This document shows positions 36,701 to 46,674 of a DNA stretch of 64,000 nt, in pieces. Every line of letters begins with the position of its first letter. The first letter of the stretch is position 1. The stretch covers positions 25,554,837 to 25,618,836 of the forward strand of contig NC_058161.1 in the NCBI RefSeq assembly GCF_020080835.1, in the 5' to 3' direction. The notes beneath the pieces were generated by a model. That model was not told the DNA's origin and did no database searches. It was given only the letters and a program-made list of their open reading frames with translations. This DNA comes from Cotesia glomerata (taxonomy: Eukaryota > Arthropoda > Insecta > Hymenoptera > Braconidae). The position numbers and the translations under genes are program-made.

Positions 36701-38157
36701 ACAAAAATAAACACGAACAAAACAAAAGTAATGTCAAACATTCTTCTTGCGTTTCTTCTTGAGATTTGTGGTTATGTCCGACAAACTGAATAGGTAAATA
36801 GTACAACTCTGCAGTATACTTGTACGTATCTTCCTATATATCGAACAATTTTGGTACTCTCTTGCAACCTTGAGGCTCAAGCGTAACAATAGCGATTCCA
36901 ACACAATATTAATAATTTTTGATTTTTTTAGCTGAACTTTCGCGTTTTTCAAAAATTTTTAACTTCATCGCTAAGAAAATCGGTGAAAATTTTCGAAAAT
37001 AATCGGGAAGATTATTGTTTTCACCCCTGTTTTGAAAAATCGAGGTTACAACAGATCTCGACGTTTTGAAGACCTAAGAAGCTTTTCTGACTATTTTACG
37101 ATGATGCCCTGTACACCCTGTGTGTGTGTCTGTGTGTGTGTGTGTATTGTGTGTGATGAATGATGATATTGTGTGTGTAAACCTCTTATAACTTCTGAAC
37201 GTGGCTTGATCGCAGTTGGTGTCATTCAAAAAGGTCTTTCACCAAACTTAGATTTCCTGTAAGTTGAAACCGATTCGGACCGGTAGATTTCGAGAAATCG
37301 CAAAAAGTGAAAAAATTGTTTGTTTTCATTTTTTTAATAATATCTCCAAGTGGCTGAACCGATCGACCTCGAAAACTCATCACCACGAAAAGCATCAGAA
37401 TCGGTTGATGCGTTCGTGAGATATCGTCGAAAAAAATCGAAAAAAGTGTTTTTTTGTAATAACTCCGAAATGTTTCATCAGATCAATTTTTATGTGAATT
37501 ATTTATCTGAATTATTTATAAAGCTTAAAAAACTACATCTATCGCTGCCAAATGCGTGAAAATCGATTAATTCATTCAAAAGTTATAGCAGTTTGAAAAT
37601 TTTAAAATCGTTTGTTTACATCCTGAACTTTGATTAAGATTTTGAGCTCAAAAGAATTCAAAAAGGGAAGTGGTAATTTTAAGCGCCCTGGGGAGGGTAT
37701 GGAATTAGCGGGAAGTTGCAAGGATGGCCTTCAAGGTCAACCGTTTTCCCTAATTTTTTTTTTTAAATCATCCCACTTAACTATAGCGAACAAAACAAAA
37801 AGTTTTTCAATCGGTCCAACCCGTTTTTGAGTTTTGGCGAGACTGAACTTGCCCACAGCAATTTATTTATATATTTTTTATTATTCGGTGATGATTGATG
37901 ATAATGATTTTTAGCTAAACTGTTGGGTTTTCCAAAAAAAATTCTCTTTTTTTCTGAGGAATCATCTCTGAACTACAGCAAACAAAACAAAAAACAACAA
38001 TTTTGAAAATCGGTCCAGCCTTTTTTGAGTTTTAGTGAGACGAACGCACAGCAATTAACTTTTTTTTTTTTTTTTTTTTTTTTTTAGCTGAACTTTCGAG
38101 TTTTTCAAAAATTTTTATTTTTCTAAACCCATTCTCTGAACTATAGCGAACAAAACG

Positions 38158-38188
<31 letters not shown>

Positions 38189-41100
38189 TATAGATTAATT
38201 ATCTCTTTGTATTTTTTTCTTTTCTCATTAAAAACAAAAACAACTTTGATATATTACTTTTTGAAAAAAAAAAATTTATTTATACTTTTTATTGAACTTT
38301 CAAATTTTTCTGATTAGAATTTAATTTCAAATGCTCTGACCTGGTTTTTTATGTTTTAATTTTTATTATAACTTTTTAACTAATGAAGATACAAAGAAAA
38401 AAAATTTAAGACATTCATTCTTTATTAATTTAAACAACAAATTAAGCCAAAATTTGAAGCTTCCTGAGCTCCCAATTATTTATTTAATTTATACCATTTG
38501 TTGCCAAGAAAATGTTTCGGAAAATGTTTTTCAACACTTTTATATGTCTAAATATCTTATAAACTAATTTAACTATCAACTTACAACTTATGCTTAACTT
38601 TTTATTTAACGTATATTTATCATCTTTTCAAATTTAAATTATCTCAAATAAGCTTTTTGAGATATTAAGAGCATGTAATACAAAGTCTGTTGTCGGTAAT
38701 TTTGTTTGGACTAGTGATAACAAATGCCAATTGAATATATCCGGATTGTTTATTTGAAACACATAAAATGCACTGACACATTATCAGGCTGACTGTCCGT
38801 AATAACTCCCAACACTTTGTTCAAAAAATTAATCTATGAGTTTATTTACTATAGTAAATGAAATTTTGTTGATAATTTGCTTTTCTATTCAAAACCTCAG
38901 TTGTGCATTTTAATAATTCACTGTCTTATAAGTAATCTAAAACTAAAGTAAAGACAACCAAAAATTCGCCAATCAATCTTGAAGGATTATATTGGTTGTA
39001 AAAGTATGAATGGTACTATTTCTTTATAGTAAAGTTTATTTACTTGAATATGATGGGCCCCAGAAATAAGGCAGTTTACGCGCGAATTCTACCTACTTAT
39101 TTCATCATTTTGATTTATTTTTTTTCTTTTCAATGATTAAATTTAAAAATAGAAGAATCAATTTACGAAAGACTATTATTAACATACTCCTGCCAAGTTT
39201 AATGATTTTTGTCTGCAAAAATTACTTGGTCAAAAGCGTCTCAGTATTTTGTCCAAAAATTTAAATATTCGCTGTCCCTACATGTTCTTAATCGAAAAAC
39301 CAAACCCCTTTTTTTTCACTGCTTAATTGTTTATAACTATTGCATAAATTTTGCGGTAAGCGAGGCTTAGCATTTTCTCAAAAACTATCTAGAATGCCAT
39401 TCGAATCGAATGACACCTCAATCACAATTTTCGAAGAAGGCGAAAAATTTTAACCTAAAAGGCAGCTTGTTGACTAGGACTAGAAGGCCATCCCTGCAAC
39501 TTCTTCGAGCTCAAAAATACAATTTACAGTGTAGTTATTTGAAGCTCTCCGAGGTTCAAAGGAAGATATCTTTGCTCCTATGCTTTTTGAGGCTACTTTC
39601 GAGGCTCAAAAATCTTATCAAAGTTCACGATGAAAACACGAGATTTTTAAAATTTTCAAACTGCTATAACTTTTAGAATGAATCAACCGATTTTCACGCG
39701 GTTAGCGGCAATCGATGCCAGTTTTTAAGTCTCTATGAACTAATCTGCCGTAACAAAAAAATTGATCTGATGAAACATTTCGGAGTTATTACAAAAAGAA
39801 ACACTTTTTCGTTTTTCAGCTTCGACAACAGGCATCATTATCTCACGACCGCATCAATCGATTCTGACGCTTTTTTGGTGGCGATCGATGCGGGTTTTCA
39901 AAATTAAGAGCTGATTAGTTTTTGAGGTCGAAATCGAAAGTTCAGCTTAGTTCGGAGATATTTTAAAAAATAAAAACAACTTTTTTTCACTTTTTTTGCA
40001 ATTTCTCCCGGAAATCTACCGGTCCGAATCGGGGTTTCAACTTACAGGGAAATCTAAGTTTGGTGAAGACCTTTTACGAATGACACCAACTGCGATCAAA
40101 TCCGGTCAAGCCGTTCAAAAGTTATAAGAGGTTTACACACACACACACACACACTTACGCACACATGCTTGCTTACAGAGGTACCGGACATCATCGTAAA
40201 AAATAGTCAGGAAAAGCTTCTTAGGGGGCCTTCAAAACGTCGAGATCTGTTGAAACTTCGATTTTTGCAAAACGGGGTAAAACCAATACCTTCCCGATTT
40301 GATTCGAAAATCTTCGGATTTTCTATTAGAAGCGGGAAGTTAAAAAATATTTCTCCTGATCTAAATCTGGTTTTTTTCATCAGTGTGATAACTGATTATA
40401 GAAAAATTCTATCTAAAAATTCACTTTTGGTTGGAAATGTACTAATTCAACTCCCATACTAATAGTACAATATTTTTTAAATACATTTCAAAATTTTATA
40501 AATACATTTCTTTCAAAAATAATTTGTGTAACTTCAAAAATATTTACAATTAAAGACAAACCTAAGCAGCACAAAAATTTTTTTTAGTTATCTTCTTCTG
40601 AAATAAGTTGACAATTGTCAATTTTTGACTTGTTGAATTTTCCAAAAAGTTATCATTTTTTTTTGACGCTTGAAGAGTTTTTAACTTCACGCTAAGAAAA
40701 TTGAAAATTTTTTTTCTATTTTTCTTTTAAGTAAGTAAGTAAGTAAGTAATACATGGTAAGTAATTGTTTTATTAAATTTTTAAAAGTTACCCTTCGGTT
40801 TTTGAAGATTATTTTATAAAATTTTAGTTCTTAAACTTAATAAATTCGTAATTTTACAGAAATTTAATAAAAATTCCATGAAAACTTTTTATCCCAGGTC
40901 TTCAAATTACGGAAAAAACTTTCTTAGTTAGTATTAAAAACTAAAATAAATTTTTCTTGTACGCACTCATTTTTACTGAAAATAAAGTATCTAACGATTA
41001 TTTCACCTCTAAAAATTTTTATGACTTGTCAGAAAATTTTCAGTAAAAAGTAAAAAAATTTTAAGAATCATTTAAATCTTAGAAATTCGATTGAAGAGCA

Positions 41101-41366
41101 TAATAATTGATAAAAATTACATTTAAAAAAAATGTTTTCACTTTTGAAAAAAATTTTTTTGCAACAGGTAAATCATTGAAAATAATTAGATTGATAAAAA
41201 CAACACTTTTAGGTTAAGTGTTCTCAATAGAATCAAGATAAAATAAATAAAAGTCGTAATGAAAATAATTACCTTTATCAAAAACACGGGAATTAATGTC
41301 ATCGGGTTTAGGTACACCCGCGACAATAGCTGTTATCATGAGACACGTCACTAATAATTTAAACAT
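30713..41366 (-). CDS. Calumenin (ER-lumen EF-hand protein, CREC family)
   Basis: Three coding exons: 41273-41366, 32427-32997 and 30713-31020. Exon 1 encodes a signal peptide (MFKLLVTCLMITAIVAG) and VPKPDDINSRVFDK. Exon 2 starts ELSDQEHFIKSHHNPAYD and includes EF-hand loops DKDSDGFVTQEE, DQDGDDALTKEE and DKDGDGKISLIE. Exon 3 continues DLYRPDD with DKNQDGFMNNEE and EADSDSDDKLTKEE and ends in HDEF, the calumenin-type ER retrieval signal. Calumenin binds calcium in the secretory pathway (family knowledge). Junctions: ATAG|GTAAGT to CAG|GTGATC keeps phase; exon 1 ends GATAAAG|GTAATT here, one base too long, whereas the two extra copies of exon 1 have GATAAG|GT, which gives a 972-base frame. Intron 1 is over 8 kb and full of repeats. 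Confidence 0.93.
31595..31690 (-). repeat. Possible degraded tRNA-derived SINE head
   Basis: Read on the minus strand, GGATAGCTTAGTGGACAGTG resembles a tRNA D-arm/box A, followed by a possible anticodon arm, but box B is not recognisable. It lies in calumenin intron 2 (31021-32426); the rest of that intron shows nothing else. Confidence 0.3.
33181..33423. repeat. Foldback MITE with internal word array
   Basis: Starts CACTGATAGAAGGATT and ends with its reverse complement AATCCTTCTATCAGTG. The 243-bp interior is built of repeated TTTCTTAGTATTTAAG and its complement TTAAATACTAAGAAAT, so the whole element can fold on itself and contains many alternative pairings. It lies in calumenin intron 1, 184 bp upstream of exon 2. 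Confidence 0.85.
33600..34045 (+). repeat. Dispersed repeat copy with internal (TG)n
   Basis: Starts TAACTTCCCGCTAAGAGAAT, passes through ATCAGATCTCGACGTTTGAA and AAGCTTCCCTGACTAT, has a GT-rich microsatellite at 33745-33880, then TATAACTTTTTGAACGG and CCAAACTTAGATTTTG. The same order occurs in the copies near 37000, 40000 (inverted), 55000, 57800 (inverted) and 63000. Confidence 0.85.
34090..34600 (+). repeat. Terminal module related to the 6621-10505 transposon
   Basis: Shares the order AGGGTGTGTCAA / TTAATATTAATATT / CATGGGAAAAAAATTC / TAGAGAATTCAACGCC-CTACAAAA with the inverted repeats of the DNA transposon at 6621-10505, but is clearly diverged. It looks like one end of a related element family. 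An inverted copy is at about 60400-60860. Confidence 0.65.
34295..34403. repeat. 109-bp foldback MITE nested in the module
   Basis: Ends CATGTGGGGCAAATGTGCGC and its complement GCCCCACATG; the arms continue through GGGTAAGAGTGCGCAACCC / GGGTTTGCGTACTCTTACCC. It is GC-richer than its surroundings. The inverted arm carries a more diverged copy at about 60556-60655. Confidence 0.8.
34960..36190 (+). repeat. Dispersed repeat copies with GAGCTC palindrome modules
   Basis: Two neighbouring copies end in GGGAAGTTGCAAGGATGGCC-like text and CAGGGTCAA. Within them the word TTTGAGCTC...GAGCTCAAAA recurs every 50 bp or so (for example 36000-36105), each unit a palindrome. TTAACTTCCCACTAAG at 35836 marks the start of the second copy and TTAGCGGGAAGTTGC its other end, so AACTTCCCGCTAA occurs inverted at the two ends. 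Confidence 0.75.
36191..36949. other. Repeat-rich intron stretch without a gene
   Basis: Inside calumenin intron 1. Short frames here recur identically in the inverted arm (58304-58504) but show no coding character. GTATACTTGTACGTATCTTCC near 36810 is simply shared with the inverted arm near 58150. Confidence 0.4.
36950..37765 (+). repeat. Dispersed repeat copy, nearly full length
   Basis: Runs from TTAACTTCATCGCTAAGAAA through GATCTCGACG, a GT microsatellite near 37110-37145, CGATTCGGACCGGTAGATTT, TGAACCGATCGACCTC and TTGATTAAG to GGGAAGTTGCAAGGATGGCC. It gives the internal order of the family. No protein is encoded; open frames through it are repeat-derived. Confidence 0.8.
37766..39404. 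other. AT-rich intron stretch without a gene
   Basis: Part of calumenin intron 1. Holds a short (AT)n at 38167-38191, repeated GAACTATAGCGAACAAAACG-type blocks (three degenerate copies at about 37780, 37975 and 38135) and otherwise anonymous AT-rich sequence, all mirrored in the inverted arm. Confidence 0.45.
39405..40345 (-). repeat. Dispersed repeat copy, inverted orientation, with (AC)n
   Basis: Inverted relative to 36950-37765: starts near GGCCATCCCTGCAACTTC, passes GAATCAACCGATTTTCACGC and CGGTCAAGCCGTTCAAAAG, has (AC)n at 40137-40155, then ATCATCGTAAAAAATAGTCA and ends GAAGCGGGAAGTTAAAA. It is the intact equivalent of the copy split by the R1-clade element at 10564-16080. Confidence 0.85.
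40346..41272. other. Start of calumenin intron 1
   Basis: Anonymous AT-rich intron sequence just downstream of exon 1, present three times in the window (here, 53890-54810 and 62021-62950). It contains an AAGT tetranucleotide repeat at about 40732-40749 whose unit number differs between copies. Confidence 0.6.
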
Positions 41367-41764
41367 TATTACAATAAAAGCGCGGAACAAATTTAAATTT
41401 AATAAATTTTTAACTACTCAGTACAATAAAATACAAAACGTTATATATTTTTAATTATATTAATTGACGGGAGTTGACGCTAAGTTGATATAATTCGTAA
41501 TGTTAGGAAATAGAAAAATAATCTATGAGGTCTCGAGATTCCACATCATCGTTACGAACACACGCCGAGGGCTCACATTTATTCCCCACCTCGCGGGTCA
41601 GATTTTTTTTCTTAATGTGTACAAGTAAAATAGAAGCTTATTTATATTTTCCGTGTATTGACTTGTCCGCCTTCATACTAGTTAACAATATTCATATTAT
41701 ATAGTTTTACTGTAATAGTGAGTACAGCTAAAGGTTTTATTTTTCCTCGTGATGTTTATTTTAG

Positions 41765-41795
<31 letters not shown>

Positions 41796-42139
41796 CAAGA
41801 AACGGCTCAATGCATCCGCCAGATGTTCTGCGGCTTCTCCATTCTTGTTCTTCTTCTCTCTCTATTTCCATGCTTCGTATGTATACATGATATATTAAAA
41901 GAGTGGGGACGGAAGGTGGGTAAGTAGATGCTTGTCTTGACGATAGTGGGTAAAAATTAGTTCTTTCTTGCCGATTTTTTCCCTGCAAATTTAGATGTTG
42001 GTAAGCAGAGAAACATTTTAAAAACTAGCCACCTTACCTGAAACTTGCTGTCAATCTACGACCACAATTTGAAGCAAACTTGACGGAAAGAGTTGGCAAT
42101 AAAGCAAGCGATTACCTATTACCCTGAAAGCAACCTTAA
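41367..42139 (-). promoter_or_regulatory. Upstream region of calumenin exon 1 (5' UTR and presumed promoter)
   Basis: Directly upstream of the calumenin ATG and kept in all three copies (41.4-42.1, 53.0-53.8 and 61.1-61.9 kb). It includes a GC-richer block near 41520-41610 with CACGCCGAGGGCTCAC and ACCTCGCGGGTCAG, conserved exactly in all copies. No TATA box or initiator can be assigned, so the promoter role is inferred from position. Confidence 0.4.
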
Positions 42140-42959
42140 CTCAAACTTTTATTGTTTTATAATGTTAATCTATTTTCGTCATTTTCATTTTTTATAATAA
42201 TTTTGTATTAGTGTAATTTTAGTCTTCAGTATTATAAGATTTATGATACTCTCATGTCTAGCATACCTTTTGTTTAGTTTATCATTTTTTAGCTTAACAT
42301 ATAACTTATGTATTTTGCTTTTTATTATTACCTTCTAAACTCAGTTTTGTACAATTGTAAATTCAAGCGGTAATGAGATTCTGCTTCGTTTTATTTACAA
42401 CTTAATCCTCTGCTCTAAGGTTTTCTAATCTTTCTATTGTGAAATATTTTTTCCCAAGACACATCTGTTTTTAATTGTTTTATTACTTTGGTTTTTTCCT
42501 CGGTTTGGAGTATTAGTTATTTGTACATCTGTACATCATATTGGCATTTAGTTGTCTAAGTCCTTTCTCTCTCTAGTTATGAGATCTCTCTCTAACTTAC
42601 TTTCGATCTTTTCCTTTTGCTCGAGTACTTACCTATATACACCCACCTTTCTTAAATTAACAATCAAGGGTCTCGCATCTCTTTTACTCCACCCATTACC
42701 CCTAGAAGATCTTAGCAGTACGAAAAATTTGGAACTTCTGATTGTTGTCACCAAGTTCAACTTCTGATCAAAAAATCAGTTCCTCTTATCTCTTAGCAGA
42801 GCACCGTAATAGCATCTAGCATTTTTTTTCCAAGACGTACCGTCTTATTACCGTTTGAATTACTTCATAATTTTGTTAATTTGCCTCGCATTTAATATTT
42901 TTATAAGTAAATTTTAACTACATTCTTGTATAAATTCATCCAAAATAAATTATTAGTAG
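42140..42959. other. AT-rich stretch shared by both arms
   Basis: Matches 51540-52370 in reverse. Short frames occur (42552-42767) but without domain or splice evidence. It lies between word-array blocks and could be the unique core of a larger element ending in GGCTATCAGGG-type sequence. Confidence 0.4.
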
Positions 42960-43736
42960 AGCAATAGACGTCAAAACTTACTGTACAAGTATTTCCGTCA
43001 AATTGTAGTAAAGTTGAAAGGAAATTTAACTACAAGTTTGATTGTTAACTTTTGTATTCAAGTTGCGGCCGTAGATTTCCGTCAATTTGCTTACAACTGT
43101 TGTTGAGTGAAGAATTACCACCAACTTGATGTATAAATTAACCGTAACTGCTGGAAGTCAACACTTATACTGAGAAAGCGCTGGCTATCAGGGTAAGTTG
43201 TCTATAAGTTACACTGCAATTTGACGTCAAGACTTGCAGTACAAGTATTTTATTCAAGTTGTAGTAAAATTGTAGTACAATTTAACCAAAAGTTCGATGT
43301 TAACTTCTATTCAAATTGGGGCTGCAGATTTTAGTCAATTTGTTTACAACTGTCGTACTGTAAAAATTTACGGCAAACTTCCCTGATAGCCACAGTTTCA
43401 GACCAACCAAGTTGGTGTCAGATAGTTGCCACCAACTTAGCGACAACTTGCGGTCAACTTCCGAATTTGTAACTGTTGGCGCCAAGTTGGCTACAAGTTT
43501 CTGAGAAAAAAGAGACCAATCTACTGCCGCAATATGTCGCCAAATTTCTTGAGAAACTTATCGTCAACTTGGTGTGAAAAAGTTTCAGAGCAACTTTTGC
43601 CGACAACTTGGTGAACAAGTTGACACCAACCGAGTTACTTTCCAAGAGTTGCCGCCAAGTTGGTGACAGGTTGCGGCAATAGATTGACAGAAAGTTGCGG
43701 CCAACTTGGCTATCAGGGTCAATGTCAAATTAACTG
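42960..43736. repeat. Degenerate AAGTTG/CAACTT word array
   Basis: Nearly every 20-30 bases the sequence returns to AAGTTG, CAACTT, CAAGTTGG or GCCGCAACTT variants. Boundaries fall at GGCTATCAGGG or its complement CCCTGATAGCC (43193, 43383 and 43709). The frames across it (rich in Asn, Leu and Ser) are artefacts of the repeats. The mirror block is 50455-51470. Confidence 0.75.
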
Positions 43737-44545
43737 TAAGGTAAAAGCTCCAATAGATGATCACGTACCAGTATATGATCACTCCATGTATTGCACGCCT
43801 CATAGCGCGAAGCGCGTGAGGTTGTGCTTTATACTCGACTCGTCAAGATCAAGCAATTTTGTGATCTTTAAATGCCTCTATCACAACCATATTACACTTA
43901 TGCAATGATATAAGTAGATGTACACCGAAAAAACACATAAATTAAACCATCTTTTACTTTCTAAAATCATTTCATTTTGCTATTTTGAAAAAAAAAACGT
44001 TTTGAAAAAAATTTTACGTGGACGTCCGGATGTCACCCCATTTTGGATGTACCAACGGTTACTCCCGAACAAATTGATATTTCAAGACCGGATCTTTTTT
44101 ATTAGTTTAAGAACTCGATGAACTGGGTCCGTATTTCATATCAGTGGCCTAGCTTACGTATTTTTTTTTTAATTAAATTTTTATTAAAATTCACTACGAT
44201 ACAACCGTACAAAGCCAAACGAACTTTTCTTATTTGACACGTGAAAACTATGGCGCCACTTGATCAAGCTAGATTTTTTTAGACTGCGTGCGTGTATGAC
44301 AAGAAAAAAGGGCGCTGATATTTAAAAAATAATAAAAAATACTCTGTAAGAAATTACTTTTATAATTTTTTTTTTTTTAATCAATTACACAATTAATTTT
44401 TTTCTTAAAAAATGAATAAGCGTTATGAGGCGTGCACTTTTGGATTTTCCAAACTTTTTGTATATCTATATTCACAAATATAGGTATGCAATACATGGAG
44501 TGATCATATACTGGTACATGATCATATATTGGGGCTTTTACCTTA
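43737..44545. mobile_element. Non-autonomous element with about 60-bp TIRs and 4-bp target duplication
   Basis: Starts TAAGGTAAAAGCTCCAATAG and ends with the complement (CTATTGG-like..GGGGCTTTTACCTTA). The inverted ends also share GATCATATACTGGTAC-type sequence and GGAGTGATCATATACTGG. ACTG flanks both ends (43733-43736 and 44546-44549), and removing the element joins a word-array sequence ATTAACTGCTGAAATCC that has relatives elsewhere. No protein recognised. Confidence 0.75.
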
Positions 44546-44916
44546 ACTGCTGAAATCCAACTACTTTTAATCAAAGCGTGGCTATCAGGGTAGTTACCTA
44601 TAAATTACTTTGCAAATAGACGTCAAAACTTGTTGTATAAGTATTTCAGTCAAATTGTAGTAAAGTTAAGGTATTACCCTCGCGACTTCCGTCGTCAAAA
44701 GTTTATGCTAGAGTGTGCGGTACACATACCGGATAGTCATTATTGACAAGCCTAAAACTTTTTGCTGTTTATGTACTTATTTCAGCCAATCGCGAACGAG
44801 AAACTGATCGTTTGAAAAGTCTGGCAACACTGCGTAAGCGTCAAGATATTTTATAGTGGTTATACTGTAGTGTTTTGGACTAGCTGTAGACTAACCTCTG
44901 TTATGATACATGCGTT

Positions 44917-45035
44917 CCCTGATAAAAAAAAAGTATTCAGACAAAGAAAAAAGTATTGAAAAGTATTGGTTTTCTAGTCAATCCAATACTTTTCAATACT
45001 TTTTTCTTTGTCTCAATAATTTTTTTTATTCAGGG
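44917..45035. repeat. 119-bp palindromic MITE
   Basis: Starts CCCTGATAAAAAAAAAGTAT and ends with the complement (TTATTCAGGG). The arms share AAAAAAGTATTGAAAAGTAT and meet around GGTTTTCTAGTCAATCC, giving an almost perfect hairpin. No coding capacity. The stretch 44690-44916 just left of it holds no recognised feature. Confidence 0.85.
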
Positions 45036-45297
45036 TTTATTTATTTATTTACATGCATTTATTCGGAAATATAATAACAATGTCTGAAAAATCGACTTAT
45101 AAAAGACGATTCATAAAAAAAAGTCCTTGAAAAACGACAGAAATCTCTACACTGAAAAAAAAGTTTTCTACGCTTCAGGATACAGTATCGCTACTGTCAC
45201 TATACGCACGTTACGAAACACTGGATCGCTATCGTCACTATCCGTTTTGCTAATTTAGCGATCTGTTACGTCCCCACCTGCATTCGCAGATGTCTCT

Positions 45298-46480
45298 GAT
45301 AGATAGATAGATAGATAAAAAATTTATTTGGCTCTGGAACCTAAGCTCCCTCAAAGCCATCAATATTTAAATTACATTGGTTTACATAGGTTACAAGATT
45401 ACTTAAATAATTAAAGGTTTACAATTAGATTTAATTTCAAATGTTATAAAATCCAAACAGATTATTTAATACAAACAAATAACTTAATTTAAAGTCATAA
45501 TAATTCTACAAGAAAAAATATTTAAATACGATCCAAAATAAAGATTGCAATTGTTAATTGTCATGTACAAAAAAGTGATTGAAGCAAGCATTTTTAAATT
45601 CAACCAAATTATCTACAGCCACAGTCTCAGCTGGCAGTGCATTCCAGATACGTATGCCATGAATTAAGAATGAATTATCATACATGACACAATTAGCCTG
45701 CAGTGGTATAATGAAGATAGTCTTGTCGGACATCACCTCTACGGAGTGCTACAGGCAAAAAGTCTAGTTTTGAGCCGAATAGCTGCCGATAATTTAGTCG
45801 AATTTCCTTATAAAACAGACAAGCAATGAAATAGTCTCTTCTCGCTGCAAGCTTTAGCCAACCTAACTTTTTGAAATATGGAGTAACATGTTCATATTTT
45901 GGCACTTTATAGAAAAATCTAACACATGAATTCAATTTACGCTGCATCTTTAATAATAATTTGTTTGACATATTCGTATACGCCGCACAACAATAATCAA
46001 AGAGAGGAATTATTAAAGTAGATACTAGCTTAATACGTAAACTTTCACTAAATATTTCATTGTTTATTTTTAGTTGTGCTAGAATATTCATAGCGCGATT
46101 GCACAAATTTGTTACTTGGTTCACCCATGAGAGAGTACTATCTATAGTCACCCCAAGGTATTTTACAGTGCTACTACAAGTAATAGCACACCCCTCCACA
46201 AAGATTGTGTCGGCTAGTCTGCACTCATCACTACTAATTTTTGCTCTACTTCCACAAATAATTGCTTTTGTCTTCGAAGGATTCATTTTTAGATGATTAG
46301 TTCTGCACCAATCTGTGATTTTTATTATTTCACCGTTAAGCTTATTCACACAAACACTGATTTGAGAAAGATGGCAAGAAAGGTATATCAGTGTCATCAG
46401 CATAGAATAAGTATTGGCAATCTAAACGTTTAGCTAAATCTGTGATGTATAGTGAGAATAATAACGCGCAAATACGCGCG
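45298..46480 (-). mobile_element. 5'-truncated CR1/L2-group-like non-LTR retrotransposon
   Basis: Minus strand. It begins (5') near FYADDTDI (about 46400, then a frame break), continues with the reverse transcriptase C-terminal part: WCRTNHLKMNPSKTKAI, VKYLGVTIDSTLSW, AMNILAQLKI and LINPLFDYC-like LIIPLFDYCCAAY. After another frame break near 45720 it ends NSFLIHGIRIWNALPAE and FKNACFNHFFVHDN. The 3' end is a short GATA repeat (45298-45317 on the plus strand), as in CR1/L2-type elements that end in short tandem repeats rather than poly-A. Confidence 0.8.
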
Positions 46481-46666
46481 CTAATTTAAATTCTAACAAT
46501 TATACAATAATTTCATAAATATTCATTTTTTATAAATAATAATGTAAAATGATAAGGAAAGAATTCCAAATGTTAAATATTAAATATTAAATATTAGAAA
46601 TAGAAAATGATAAGAAAAGGTGAAACTCAGGCAACACCTGAGTCCCTGATTAAGAAATCTAATCTG
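46481..46666. other. Short AT-rich spacer
   Basis: Contains a TTAAATATTAAATATTA repeat and, at 46648, GATTAAGAAATCTAAT shared with 22972. No gene. Confidence 0.4.
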
Positions 46667-46674
46667 AAATGATT

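Larger units (their letters stand above)
34090..44487. repeat. Left arm of a roughly 10-kb inverted duplication
   Basis: Matches the reverse complement of 49693-60830. Checks along the arm: same short frames at 36479/58304, 37350/57441, 41761/53190 and 43300/50696, and same flanking repeats in mirror order. It includes calumenin exon 1 and upstream sequence. Some blocks differ by indels and insertions, such as the element at 52679-52994, which is seen only on the right. Confidence 0.88.

Noticed and set aside
36479..37830. Short proteins duplicated in both arms (for example MGYSIPNRPLL.. and MAEPIDLENSS..)
   Set aside because: Conservation comes from recent duplication of the whole arm; they lie in repeats and lack coding features.
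43300..43803. Word-array frames rich in Asn, Leu and Ser as possible genes
   Set aside because: All frames are open because of the repetitive AAGTTG word; three overlapping frames in the same block argue against coding.
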